This document shows, piece after piece, positions 9,174 to 17,978 of a DNA stretch of 64,000 nucleotides. The position numbers and the translations under genes are program-made. The stretch is from contig CBDDCL010000015.1 in assembly GCA_965226245.1 (NCBI GenBank), positions 2,604,001 to 2,668,000 on the forward strand, in the 5' to 3' direction. Every line of letters begins with the position of its first letter. The stretch's first letter is position 1. The notes beneath the pieces are model-generated. The model saw only the letters and a program-made list of their open reading frames with translations, was not told where the DNA came from and did not search any database. The DNA comes from CBDCYS01 sp965226245. GTDB taxonomy: Bacteria > Acidobacteriota > Terriglobia > Bryobacterales > UBA6623.

Positions 9174-9657
9174 GGTGTCTCACTCTCAACCGTGCCAAGT
9201 GATCCAACCGAAGAAGTAACCCTTTTCCGTGGGGAACCGTTGTCCCTATTAGCTGACGGGTGTTTCGGCCACACTCGACCTGAGTGCTTTTTGACGTACG
9301 ATTGAATATCAAGACGCGCCCGTGGAGTCTGAGCTTTGCACTTTGGTCGCGGATGTCAGGATCGACTTGAGGTTCACCGTTCGATGTCGGAATATGGACA
9401 TCCGCGATGCCGATTCGCTCATCGGCGTGGAAACAGCTATTCGTAATTTCCTTGCCGTCAACCGTCACCGTGATATCGCAACCCGCCCCGACGCCGGGAA
9501 TGTTGGACCCAACTCCAGCCGTAGCCCAGCGCCTCCCGTGGGGCGGGGTCAGCCAGGCAAAGGGAAGTAAAAGGACACCGAAAAAGCCCCGGCGGCGTAC
9601 AAAGACTTGACAGACCTCCGCGATCCTGGTGACGGGGTTCAGTTCCTTTGTTGCCAT
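9133..9657 (-). CDS. Hypothetical protein with one hydrophobic segment
   Basis: The open frame starts MATKELNPVTRIAEVC, with a hydrophobic stretch GFFGVLLLPFAWLTPP near residue 28. A compact middle (DITVTVDGKEITNSCFHADERIG) looks protein-like. The last 50 residues are basic and overlap the start of the terminase-like gene by 41 bp, so the true end or existence of the gene is uncertain. I recognise no family. Confidence 0.4.
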   Translation of the reverse strand: MATKELNPVTRIAEVCQVFVRRRGFFGVLLLPFAWLTPPHGRRWATAGVGSNIPGVGAGCDITVTVDGKEITNSCFHADERIGIADVHIPTSNGEPQVDPDIRDQSAKLRLHGRVLIFNRTSKSTQVECGRNTRQLIGTTVPHGKGLLLRLDHLARLRVRHHGNKRQKAETSRA

Positions 9658-9775
9658 CACCAATTCCAGTACGCTTCGGACGGATGGGTAAACGACGTGT
9701 TTTCAATCGACATTTGACAAGCGCCAGAATTCTTGCTATTCACTACGTGTAGTGTGTCGCGCAAGTAGCCCAACC

Positions 9776-9967
9776 CTACACCGAGCTAGCAGCTAGACTC
9801 CGCTTCGCCTCAAAGATCGTCTTCCGGCTCTTGTTTTTCGGATCAGTCCAGGTCCAGTCAAGATTCCAGATCCAGCCCTTTTCATGCAGGGCCGCGGTCA
9901 GTGTACTTGGCGGCTCCTCTACGGAAGTGGTCATCGTCTCGTTAATTAGGTCCCCTGGACAACGCAA
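9776..9967 (-). CDS. Small hypothetical protein
   Basis: A 52-63 residue frame; the likely start is MTTSVEEPPSTLTAALHEKG at about 9934. The Trp-rich core GWIWNLDWTWTDPKNKSRKT is non-random and could be a small DNA- or protein-binding module. It sits in the same orientation as its neighbours. No family recognised. Confidence 0.4.
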   Translation of the reverse strand: MRCPGDLINETMTTSVEEPPSTLTAALHEKGWIWNLDWTWTDPKNKSRKTIFEAKRSLAASSV

Positions 9968-10060
9968 GCAAAAACGCGGAAATGTGATCGTAGCTGATCG
10001 CTTGGTCGCGGATGCACGGTTCGTGGAGATTGGAAGGCCCCCCCCCTAAGTACTTTTGTA

Positions 10061-10547
10061 TCAGCCACATAGCCTTAGCTGTACATGCGTCTCACCACGA
10101 TTCCGCAGCGAGTTGCACAGATGGTGAGCTAGTTGAGTATTCCTGTACGAATGCTCTCCACCGTCCGACAGCGGCACGATGTGGTCGATGGTAGGCCATA
10201 GGGGGCCGCAAATAGAGTAGGGGGTGTATTTTCCAGACTCGCTCACGACCCGACCGCATAACTGACATTTTCGTTTATCGCGTCGCAATAAGACGCTGAT
10301 TTTTACGTTCTCAACGAATCCTCTTTCAATGCGAATTCGCCGTCTAGCGTTAACGTTCCGATGACGCGAATGCGCAAGGCCGGGAACAGAACCGATTACT
10401 GCTTCTGTTGCGCTGATTCTTGAACTGTCCGCCACAGCGCTCACAGACATAGTACTTCTGGCGATCAGAACGGCATTGGCGACGGCACTCATCAGAGCAC
10501 GTTAAACGGCGACCGATTATAGTTGCGCCGCACTTCTTGCATTCCAT
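10061..10547 (-). pseudogene. HNH endonuclease, split by a frameshift
   Basis: The first part, from MECKKCGATIIGRRLTCS, contains two treble-clef-like Cys clusters (CKKCG, CERCG...CSRPC) and ends at about 10350. The second part, one frame over, carries RRIRIERGFVENVK, CQLCG and the HNH core TIDHIVPLSDGG ... NTQLAHHLCN. Homologous HNH proteins have both parts in one chain, so a one-base lesion near 10355-10375 is likely. It overlaps the end of the preceding HNH gene. HNH nucleases beside terminases stimulate DNA cutting during packaging in HK97-type phages. Confidence 0.65.
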
Positions 10548-10891
10548 TTGGTCTGCGTCTCGCGATTCGTCTTGCGCTGGTGACATGTTCGGCAAAGCGG
10601 TTGCAGGTTGCCATCTTCGTACTTGGCTCCACCGTCCCGCAAAGGAATGATGTGGTCCGTCTCGGTGGCCCCTGTAAGTAGGGGGGGGGCTTTTTTCGAG
10701 CACGCCCTACAGAGAGGATTCTGAACAAGAAACCATTCCGAAAACCTTCGCCAAATTCGATCGTAACCGCGCCGCGACGCGCTGAGTCTTGGCTTCTCAC
10801 GTTGTCTTGATCGGTGCTTGTCGCAGTAGGTTCGCTCGGTGGTCTGTGGGCAGCCCGGGCGCTGGCAGTAGCGCTTGGTTACGGCTGGCAC
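10517..10891 (-). CDS. HNH endonuclease
   Basis: A 124-residue HNH nuclease with an N-terminal Cys/His cluster (YCQRPGCPQTTERTYCDKH), the helix RRGYDRIWRRFSEWFL, and the catalytic region ATETDHIIPLRDGGAKYEDG ... LQPLCRTCHQRKT. The expected D-H, N and H positions and zinc-binding Cys pairs are all present, so it looks active. The position just upstream of small-terminase genes is the common phage arrangement. Confidence 0.85.
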   Translation of the reverse strand: MPAVTKRYCQRPGCPQTTERTYCDKHRSRQREKPRLSASRRGYDRIWRRFSEWFLVQNPLCRACSKKAPPLLTGATETDHIIPLRDGGAKYEDGNLQPLCRTCHQRKTNRETQTKWNARSAAQL

Positions 10892-10994
10892 GATGAACTA
10901 GCGCGCACGCTCACTGATGATGTTAGGCTCACCCGCAATGTCCGGTTTCTCTGCCTCCGTCGGGGTCGCGGTCGGAGTTGATGTGCTGTCATTT

Positions 10995-11115
10995 CGCGTC
11001 TTGTGAAGGGTTGTGCATAGTGTGAAGGGTTTCCCGGAAACTTCCTACGCGAAGGGGTTTCATAGGAAAGTTTCCGAAAAACTATGCAAACCCTTCACAA
11101 CCCTTCACAACCCTT
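10995..11115. repeat. Large dyad with AAGGGTT iterons: candidate replication origin of the satellite-like element
   Basis: Repeats of TGTGAAGGGTTGTG type face right at 11001-11032 and left at 11090-11117 (several CAACCCTTCAC units). Nested arms GGAAACTTCCTA (about 11036) and TAGGAAAGTTTCC (about 11063) form the inner dyad, with GCATAG / CTATGC between. It abuts the original 3' end of the primase-helicase gene. Iterons beside a primase are a usual origin layout; function is inferred. Confidence 0.5.
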
Positions 11116-11140
11116 CGCCGCCTAGTCCGATACCCTGATA

Positions 11141-12169
11141 GATGGGGTATTTAGTTGACTCCAGTAGCCACTACATCTTGGGGGTGGGGGTGCCGGCCCT
11201 GGTGGCCTCGACCATTGTCTTATAGGGAGCAGGGTCGGCGGCGACCGCCTGCTGGAGGAGGCGATAGAAAAGTTTGCCGCGCGACCGTGAGGTCCGCCGG
11301 TTGAAGCGGAACGTGAACTCGTCCAGGTAGTAGTCCAAATACTCGTGACTGACAGCCCCCTGGTGGGTCCCCAACAGCCAGCGCTTTAGCAGAGAGGCGA
11401 CACGATGGACTCTCGGCAGCAGCTTACTCGCCGATTGCCGCTTCCCGCGCAGCACGGTGACTTCATGGCGGTATCCTTTGTTCTCCAATCCCGCATAGCC
11501 TTCCCAGCCGTCGGTGTGCACGAGGCTGCCAGGTTGGATAGCTTCTTCGACAAAGGCTTCCAAGCTCGCCGCTGAGGCATCCGCGATCCGACGGAGCCGG
11601 ATGCGACCCATACCGCGCCCATCCTCCTCGGCAGCAACCGCAACTAACGCTTTGCCAACCATTTCGCGACCTCGGACGCCCTCTTCGACTCCGCCCACAT
11701 ACGTTTCGTCCACCTCCACCCGGCCGACCAGCCGATTGCGACCGGGGCGCACCATGGCGCGGCGGAACTTGTGCAGCCAGGTCCAGGCGGTTACATAGCT
11801 ACCCAAACCCAAGACCCGCTGCAACTCCAGCGCGCTGGCCCCGCCTTTTTGCGTTGTCACCCACCAAGCCGCCCGGAACCACAACGTCAAGGGCTTGCGG
11901 GTGTCCTGGAAAATCGTGCCCGCCGTCACCGAGGCCTGGTAACCGCAGTCGGCGCAGAGCAGCAGATTGCGTTTGCTGGCCCATGAGGACTGGATCCCAC
12001 AGCGCGGGCACACGAACCCCTCCGGCCAGCGCAGCTTCAGCAGGTACTCCCGGCACGCCTCCTCGGTCGAGAATCGAGCTTCCAACTCGACGAGGTTTCG
12101 GGGGTAGTCCTCCTTCATGCCCCCAACCACAACATATTGTGGCTACTGGAGTCAACTAAATACCCCATT
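11141..12169 (-). mobile_element. IS1595-family insertion sequence (1029 bp)
   Basis: Inverted ends share ATGGGGTATTTAGTTGACTC. The direct repeats CCCTGATA at 11133-11140 and 12170-12177 give an 8-bp target duplication, the size expected for IS1595. It lies inside the last codons of the primase gene; with the element removed the original end reads LVYQGIGLGGEGL and stops at 11105-11107. One transposase gene fills the element. Confidence 0.9.
11171..12130 (-). CDS. IS1595-family transposase
   Basis: This is a 319-residue transposase. A zinc ribbon (CPRCGIQSSWASKRNLLLCADCG) is followed by the family stretch TAGTIFQDTRKPLTLWF. The DDE-type (ISXO2-like) domain has VEVDETYVGG, VHTDGWEGY and a late acidic/His region HEYLDYYLDEFTFRFNRR. 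It appears full length. The start may be the internal MKEDYPRN at 12118. Confidence 0.92.
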   Translation of the reverse strand: MVGGMKEDYPRNLVELEARFSTEEACREYLLKLRWPEGFVCPRCGIQSSWASKRNLLLCADCGYQASVTAGTIFQDTRKPLTLWFRAAWWVTTQKGGASALELQRVLGLGSYVTAWTWLHKFRRAMVRPGRNRLVGRVEVDETYVGGVEEGVRGREMVGKALVAVAAEEDGRGMGRIRLRRIADASAASLEAFVEEAIQPGSLVHTDGWEGYAGLENKGYRHEVTVLRGKRQSASKLLPRVHRVASLLKRWLLGTHQGAVSHEYLDYYLDEFTFRFNRRTSRSRGKLFYRLLQQAVAADPAPYKTMVEATRAGTPTPKM

Positions 12170-14268
12170 CCCTGATAAACCAATCCTGTGCGATCCTTTG
12201 TCTTGCGGAAGCCCCGCTCCACTAATCGCAGGCCGAAGGCCGTGGCCGTCATCTTGTCTTCGCCACTCCCGTCGGCCCACTGCTTGTATTGCACGTAAAG
12301 GCCCCTTGCCCGCGCTTGCGCGTATTCTCCCACCACACAACGTTCGTCGATAAACCCGCCTACGGGGTCGGACTCGCGGCGATACTCCGTCGTGGCCGCC
12401 GTGACGGATTGCGGAAAAGCAAGCCCGTGCTCTTGCCAAAGTAGGCAGCCCTGGACTGCCCAGGACAGAATCCCCTCAAGCTCCGCTGCCAACGTGTCCT
12501 TGAGGTCGCGGTCCTCGCGGCCTTCGAAACTCACGTCGAACGGAATAAGCCTGATCCGAGACCAAATGGCGGGATCAGTGCCGCGAACGATGGGCTTGTG
12601 ATTGGTTGCCAGCCAAATCTTATGAGTCGGGTCAAACTCCCAGGAATTTTCGTACAGGCGGCGTGCTCGCACGCGATCGCCGCCCGTAAGCCACTTAATC
12701 AGCGACTCGGCCAGCGCCGCCCCTTCGCGGGATTCTTGCGCACTAACGAACCGTTTACCGGCCATGTGTGCGATGTCATCACGGGGCCCGCTATCGTCGC
12801 GTCGCTGAACGAAGGTCGAAAAGTCAGCGGTACAAGCGTAGTCTCCCATGGCCTCACCCAGTTTCTTGAGTAAAGTGCCCTTCCCATTCCGGCCCGTGCC
12901 GTAGAGAAGGAACAGGCATTCGTCGCGGGTCGAGCCAGTAAGGGAATAGCCAATGGCGCGCTGAATAAACGGGATCAAGTCGGGATGCGGCTCGAAGATT
13001 TCCTTTAGAAACCGCCGCCAGCGATCGGCTCGCTCGTTCGGGCGGTAGCGAACCGGGGCCAGCTTGCTAATCAGATCTGCTCTATCGTGGTTTCGCAGCT
13101 TGCCTGTTCTCAGATCGACGACACCGTTTTCGACACAAATTAGCCACGGGTCCGTGTCTAGTTGATCCGGCTGGACAACAACCTCGGCGTGGTTCTGGGC
13201 CAGCGCCACCATAGCCTCGAGCCGGTTGCGGTTTTCGCACTTGACGGCCCATTGCGCCAGCTTGGTCCGCTGTTCTGCGTCGGCGATTCGGGCTGCTTGG
13301 CCGTGGAGCATGCGGACGGTGTCAACCGCCCGTCGATTGACAGCGCCGCTATCGTCTACTTTCCAGCGCCGCCCGTCCCAAACAAGCCACTTCCGCCAAA
13401 TGTGGCAATAACGGAGGTCCTCGCCGTACCACTTGACGAGCAATTCCGCGTTGGCAAGATCGGAGAAGCGGAAGCCGTCAGGCAGATATCTTTGAGCCAC
13501 GTCCTCAGCCAACTTGCGAACTTCGGACTCGGGTTTCGGCGGGACGCACCAGCGCCGGTTGAAGTCGCGCAGGGCGGACAGGATCTCGTCAGAGCCGCAG
13601 CCAGCCCGGCGCAGTCGGCCCGCGTAGGACAACAGCGCCGGGTGGCGGTGCCCTTTTTCGACTTTTTGGGCGCCGGGTACGCTTGCCTTTCCGTTTGGCG
13701 AGCCGCTAACCAGTTTCTTCTTCAGCCACTCCGGAAGTTCCGCTACGCCTGTGTCTTCAAGCCCGTCCCACTGGTATCGCTTTCCTGAGGCGTGCAGGCT
13801 GGGAGCCGCAACGAAAAATCCGGCGTCTCCTTTGGCGTCGATTCCCGGAGCCACGGCGCTTGCATCCTGTCGGTTCTGGATTCGTCCTCCGGGATGTTTG
13901 AACAGGATATGCCTGCCGCCGCTGCCTGTTACCTGCTCGCGGGTGTCCGGCAGCGCCCCGTGCTCGGCGATCAAGCTTTCCAGCGATTCGTCCCCGCCGT
14001 GCTTGGGGTCGATGTCGAGCACAACCAGCCCGCTCTTGCCGGCAACCACGCCGATATTCGCGTGCGGCCACGTCTTCCACCAGCGGCGAATCGTCGCCAC
14101 ATCCGTGGTCGCTTGATTCTGCCAAGCTGGTATCCGCGGGTGCTTCCCAGGGCTTGAACAGCTTTCTCCCTGTCCGCAGGTACACTGCCCTTCGACGATG
14201 CCGTAGACAGGCAGCACGTACCACGAGAGTTGGGCATAGCGCTCGGCGGCGTCGGCAAGACGATTCAC
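12115..14268 (-). CDS. Prim-Pol/D5-type primase-helicase of a phage or satellite element
   Basis: This 717-residue protein has three parts. The N-terminal Prim-Pol domain has NIGVVAGKSGLVVLDIDPKHGG (catalytic DID) and VTGSGGRHILFKHP. A primase C-terminal/D5 N-like linker follows. The SF3 helicase has Walker A LLYGTGRNGKGTLLKKL, Walker B region KRFVSAQESREGAALAE and sensor IWLATNHKP. It would initiate element replication. The last 17 residues come from the inserted IS1595 element and replace about 9 native residues, so activity may survive. It is adjacent to the dyad/iteron region at 11 kb. Confidence 0.9.
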   Translation of the reverse strand: MNRLADAAERYAQLSWYVLPVYGIVEGQCTCGQGESCSSPGKHPRIPAWQNQATTDVATIRRWWKTWPHANIGVVAGKSGLVVLDIDPKHGGDESLESLIAEHGALPDTREQVTGSGGRHILFKHPGGRIQNRQDASAVAPGIDAKGDAGFFVAAPSLHASGKRYQWDGLEDTGVAELPEWLKKKLVSGSPNGKASVPGAQKVEKGHRHPALLSYAGRLRRAGCGSDEILSALRDFNRRWCVPPKPESEVRKLAEDVAQRYLPDGFRFSDLANAELLVKWYGEDLRYCHIWRKWLVWDGRRWKVDDSGAVNRRAVDTVRMLHGQAARIADAEQRTKLAQWAVKCENRNRLEAMVALAQNHAEVVVQPDQLDTDPWLICVENGVVDLRTGKLRNHDRADLISKLAPVRYRPNERADRWRRFLKEIFEPHPDLIPFIQRAIGYSLTGSTRDECLFLLYGTGRNGKGTLLKKLGEAMGDYACTADFSTFVQRRDDSGPRDDIAHMAGKRFVSAQESREGAALAESLIKWLTGGDRVRARRLYENSWEFDPTHKIWLATNHKPIVRGTDPAIWSRIRLIPFDVSFEGREDRDLKDTLAAELEGILSWAVQGCLLWQEHGLAFPQSVTAATTEYRRESDPVGGFIDERCVVGEYAQARARGLYVQYKQWADGSGEDKMTATAFGLRLVERGFRKTKDRTGLVYQGMGYLVDSSSHNMLWLGA

Positions 14269-14347
14269 TTCGCGACAGCCTCCACTTCGTGCAGTGCGAC
14301 CTTCACGGCGTCCGGGTCGCGCCAGCCGAGATCAGTGCTCGTGCCGC

Positions 14348-14868
14348 CTACTTCCACTCGTTCCCCCAGCAGCTCCAGCCTTCGCGCTTTTGCCGTGCGT
14401 ACAGTTCGATACGATGGGTTTCGTCAGCGAACTCGGGATACATTTGGTCGATCCGCTCTTGCGCTCTGAGCTGCGAAGCGACCGCAGCAGGCTCAAGACG
14501 TCCTTGCGCTCCATCTCCGGGTGAATGGTTCCGTCTTCCAACCAGTCCTCCAAGTTCTCGTCGGGCGCTCTCGTCAGTTCGTAGACTGTTCGCCACGAAG
14601 ACGGCAAACATGCACCATGGTTCACTTTTGAGATGATCGAGTGCCCCGCGATCGCCATCAAGCAATTCGCCATTCTGTATCCGAAGGGCAGGCTATCCTC
14701 GATCATCGGGACAAACTCTCCGTGCGGTAGCGCCGCTTTTGCTCTCCATAGCAGCTTTCCGACGTCGATAATTGCCACTACCGAGTCCCGCCAACGTTGT
14801 GCTATCGCGGACGCAAAGTCACCCGCGGTGGTCAATTCACCACGTTCAATGACTGCGAATTTGCTCAT
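14348..14868 (-). pseudogene. DUF3102-like protein with probable frameshift
   Basis: The likely start is MSKFAVIERGELTTAGDFAS at 14868. The stretch VAIIDVGKLLWRAKAALPHG, LPFGYRMANCLMAIAGH and LPSSWRTVYELTR match the DUF3102 pattern found in phages and plasmids. The opened frame then degenerates, while another frame from about 14480 supplies a plausible C-terminus (QERIDQMYPEFADETHRIEL, ending EGWSCWGNEWK at 14348). A single indel near 14475-14490 would join them. Function of the family is unclear; partition or regulatory roles have been suggested. Confidence 0.6.
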
Positions 14869-15101
14869 CGGTGATGCTCGGTAAAACGTTCGATCCTTTC
14901 GGCAATAGTGGAGTCGGTTGTCACGCTTGGGTGCGGCGCTTAGCAGCGTCGGTTGAATCGTTCGCCGGCAAGAAACTGTCAAACCGGGGGAGGCAGCCAT
15001 GAGACCCACCGTGCTCCCAGGGCACAAGCTGCCTACAGCCGTACGGCCACACACGACCGAGGCTAGCCCAGACGCTCGTGATCGACGCCTGGCCGGAGAT
15101 G

Positions 15102-15299
15102 TCACGCACTGACCGTTTCCTCGGTCTGCTGCTCCAACCACTTTTCTATGGATTTTTTAGAAAAATAGATACTGCGGCCTATTTTTGTGCGTTTTGGGCC
15201 GCGCCGCTCCACGTGCCAACGGTCCAACGTGCGCGGCTTCTTGCCGAGTTCTGCCGCAGCTTGGTCTTTCGTTAGGTATTCGTTGAGAATCAGCGCCAT
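15102..15299 (-). CDS. Small helix-turn-helix protein (AlpA/excisionase type)
   Basis: A 65-residue protein from MALILNEYLTKDQAAAELGK. The ATG at 15299 follows a clear TAGGAGG. It has the winged HTH pattern of excisionase/AlpA proteins: a helix pair with AAELGKKPRTLDRWH, then RRGPKRTKIGRSIYFSKKSI. Such proteins control excision or early promoters of integrative elements. It is located two genes from the integrase. Confidence 0.72.
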   Translation of the reverse strand: MALILNEYLTKDQAAAELGKKPRTLDRWHVERRGPKRTKIGRSIYFSKKSIEKWLEQQTEETVSA

Positions 15300-15462
15300 T
15301 CCATTGCCTCCTAGAGACATGGTATGCACGTGCTATTGGACGTTTACCGCGCAAATGCACGGGTTTTTTGCAGGCAAAAAAATGCCCAAGAATGGGGATT
15401 TAGCGGCGGGGGCCCGCGGGGGGTGTGGGGAAGAAGAAAACCCAGCGAAGGCGAAGAGTACC

Positions 15463-16233
15463 CTACTTACCGGTTAACCAGCGACGAATCGTGCGGATAT
15501 GTCTCTTCACTTTGTGTACCTTTTCCACTTCACGTTGGGCGGCTCGGTATGCGAGTCCTATTTCATTGGGGCGGCGTTTTAGGACATCGTCGAACTTCTT
15601 TCGAGCGGTTTCGACGATGTCCTCTTTGGGGTGGCGCGTCAAGGCGCTAAGCGCAGCTTTTTCTTTCTGACTTGCTCGGTATTGCTGTCGGTCGGCTTCG
15701 ATATGACGGACGCCCGCTTTCGCTGCCCGAACCCCTAAGTAATACGCTTGCACGGCCACGCCTTCCGTTTCGCGCCGTTTGAGTAGTTGCCGACTTTTGC
15801 GAATACAAGCCAAACAACAGAGCAGATCGTAAGCACGCAGCCATTCTTTTGTTCTCTGCTTTGCGACAACTACGTCCAGAAAGCTTGTGGATACGCTCCC
15901 ATCATCATTCAAAAGGTCTTGGCGTTTACCACTGCTGCCCACTTTAGACAGGTACTCCTGAAGGTCGGTAAATTCTTCCGGCAATTTAAGCGCCCGAAGC
16001 CTACTCCTGACAGTGGATTCTACGGAGTTTACAAACGCGGCGAGGTCTTGACGTCGATCTTTTGCCGTGCGCCGCGAGGGGCTGACACTCGGGCTCAACG
16101 GCAGAGCAATGATTTTGCTGCCACCGGCTATGCCGCGCTGTTTGTCTTTGCTTTTCAGCTCCCTTTTCAGTTTATCCAGCTCTCTTGGGTCTGTCGGATC
16201 AATTTTGAACTTAGTTATTTCGGTTTTCGACAC
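15463..16233 (-). CDS. Hypothetical helical protein of the satellite-like element
   Basis: A 256-residue, highly charged, largely helical protein starting at a GTG (16233) with an AGAGG-type site upstream. No known motif is visible; a basic C-terminus (AQREVEKVHKVKRHIRTIRRWL) suggests nucleic-acid binding. It sits immediately downstream of the integrase with a 26-bp gap, so the two are probably cotranscribed. Confidence 0.6.
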   Translation of the reverse strand: MSKTEITKFKIDPTDPRELDKLKRELKSKDKQRGIAGGSKIIALPLSPSVSPSRRTAKDRRQDLAAFVNSVESTVRSRLRALKLPEEFTDLQEYLSKVGSSGKRQDLLNDDGSVSTSFLDVVVAKQRTKEWLRAYDLLCCLACIRKSRQLLKRRETEGVAVQAYYLGVRAAKAGVRHIEADRQQYRASQKEKAALSALTRHPKEDIVETARKKFDDVLKRRPNEIGLAYRAAQREVEKVHKVKRHIRTIRRWLTGK

Positions 16234-16259
16234 AGTACCAACCTCTCGCGGCGGTGAAG

Positions 16260-17468
16260 CTAACTTTGCCCTATCTCCACGACCTTGGACTCCGCCACCT
16301 TGCCGATGATACCCCTCAACTCGCGCTCCCAGAGCTGCAACGCGCGGCGCTTTTCTTTGTCGTAGGTCGCCCGATCGTAAACCGACGTCACGCCGGTTTC
16401 CACGTGGTTCAGAATTTTCGACAGCGTAAGCCGGTCGGTTCCCATCGACGCCATCATGGTCGCCGCTGTTCGTCGCAAGTCGTGCGGGGTGAATCGCTCA
16501 AGCCCGAAGTGGTTGTTACTCCGCAACGGCACCGACAGCGCGTTTACTTGGATGGGCGTGTTACCGCGTGGCGATGGGAATAACCACCGTTTGGTAGCTT
16601 CCCGTCTCGGTTGGAGTTGCTCCTGCGCTAACGCCGATAACGGGACGCGATGCGATAATCCGTTCTTTGCCTTCGCTGCCGCCACGGTCCAGCAGTCGCC
16701 GTTCAGGTCCGCAAGCTCTATTTCGCAGACTTCGCCGGGACGTTGTGATGTCACGAGAATTAGGCGCAAAGCTGTCCTGACTTCGTCCCTCATGGGTGTG
16801 CTGTCGAGCCCCTCCCAAAATGCCGCTATCTCAGCTTCTGTGAGTACGCGGTCTCGGCGTTTCTCGATGCCGGGGGCGGGCACTTGACTGCAAGGGTTGG
16901 TGTCAAGCAGGTCCCGCGAGATTGCCCAGTTGAAAACCTTCCGGATACACGCTAGTAGCCGGTTTGCGCTGATGGGCGCCTGCTCCGCCTTGCGTTCGAT
17001 AAGCTCCAGAACGTCCCGGCGCTTGATGTCCGCTGCCTTGCGGTTTCCCCAACTTGGAAGCACGTCCCGTGTCAGATATTGTTTATCACGGAAGCCGCTT
17101 TTCTTCTTCGATGCGTATCTCTCAAGATATTCAGCCGCGACGACCGCCAAAGTCGGCGCGGCGCGTGTTTCTTCCTTCTCGCCAAGCGGGTCTCTGCCAC
17201 GGTCTACTTGCAACTTGAGCTTCTTCGCTCGCTCGCGGGCCGCCGTTGCGTTCCAACTGGGATAGCGGCCGATGGTCAGCCGCCGGTGCCTGCGGTTCAC
17301 CCGGTAGTCGAATACGAAAGCCTTTGTCCCACTGGCGGTGACTCGGATACCGAACCCGCCCACAATGTCATCAAAGTAGATGCGGTTTCCCTTTTCGGGA
17401 GTGGGCAGGGTGCGGATTTCTTTCTCGGTCAAACGCCTGTTTCGGGGTTCCGATTCTGTGGTTTTCAT
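16260..17468 (-). CDS. P4-type tyrosine integrase
   Basis: This is a 402-residue integrase with the N-terminal DUF4102 arm-binding domain (TEKEIRTLPTPEKGNRIYFD ... GFGIRVTASGTKAFVF), a core-binding domain, and the catalytic domain. The Arg (TSQRPGEVCEIE), HDLRR (TPHDLRRTAATMM) and H...Y (LNHVETGVTSVYDRATY) positions are all present. The start has GGAGG seven bases upstream. It lies at the right end of the minus-strand array as expected for an element bounded by att sites near 17.5-17.7 kb; I could not identify a matching att repeat at the left end. Confidence 0.93.
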   Translation of the reverse strand: MKTTESEPRNRRLTEKEIRTLPTPEKGNRIYFDDIVGGFGIRVTASGTKAFVFDYRVNRRHRRLTIGRYPSWNATAARERAKKLKLQVDRGRDPLGEKEETRAAPTLAVVAAEYLERYASKKKSGFRDKQYLTRDVLPSWGNRKAADIKRRDVLELIERKAEQAPISANRLLACIRKVFNWAISRDLLDTNPCSQVPAPGIEKRRDRVLTEAEIAAFWEGLDSTPMRDEVRTALRLILVTSQRPGEVCEIELADLNGDCWTVAAAKAKNGLSHRVPLSALAQEQLQPRREATKRWLFPSPRGNTPIQVNALSVPLRSNNHFGLERFTPHDLRRTAATMMASMGTDRLTLSKILNHVETGVTSVYDRATYDKEKRRALQLWERELRGIIGKVAESKVVEIGQS

Positions 17469-17710
17469 ACCTGGCCTCCAAAGGTCACCGTCTGGCGAGT
17501 CGGTTGTGTCAACACCATGTCAACAAGCTGCCAGAGCATCACTATGTATAGTTTGACCGCAAGTGTCCGCGAATGTCAACCAATAAACGGTTTTAATTGA
17601 GCGTGTTAGTCGGCTTGTGAGACCTAAGTCGTTGGTAGGTTAGGGACTTGCAAAACCGCTGTTACGGTGACTTGCATTCACCCGCATTGTGCCCTGTCCC
17701 GGCCGGCTCG

Positions 17711-17780
17711 CTTTCAGGATCATCTTGTATTGGAAACGCTCCCCCCTTTCAGGCTCATCTTGTATTGGACAACTCTCCTG
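17711..17780. repeat. Two tandem 35-bp repeats upstream of ffh
   Basis: CTTTCAGGATCATCTTGTAT occurs at 17711 and again, with one change (A to C), at 17746. The unit faintly resembles the outer end of the ISNCY-type element at 40.6-42.5 kb (AGGATGACCTTGTCAATAGG), so these could be relics of IS ends. They lie between the satellite-like element and ffh in a 510-bp gene-free stretch; no other feature is seen there. Confidence 0.45.
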
Positions 17781-17978
17781 TTTGACGCCTCTTGCAGCCC
17801 ACCGGTAGAATAGCTAAAGGCAGTGGGAACAGTCTGTTTCCTTTCCTCTCCCAACCCGGACGAGCCGGCACTCTGACAAGTTCGCCGGGCCAAAGCGGAT
17901 AGATCGAGACGGGCGGCGGACCGCTCGCGCACGCCCACCTCGCGGTTTGTGCCGCGGCATCCTTACCACCAATCGGAC

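Noticed and set aside
17480..17700. tRNA or tmRNA attachment site for the P4-type integrase
   Set aside because: I looked for tRNA folds and for a matching repeat near 7.0 kb but found none; the att site remains undefined.
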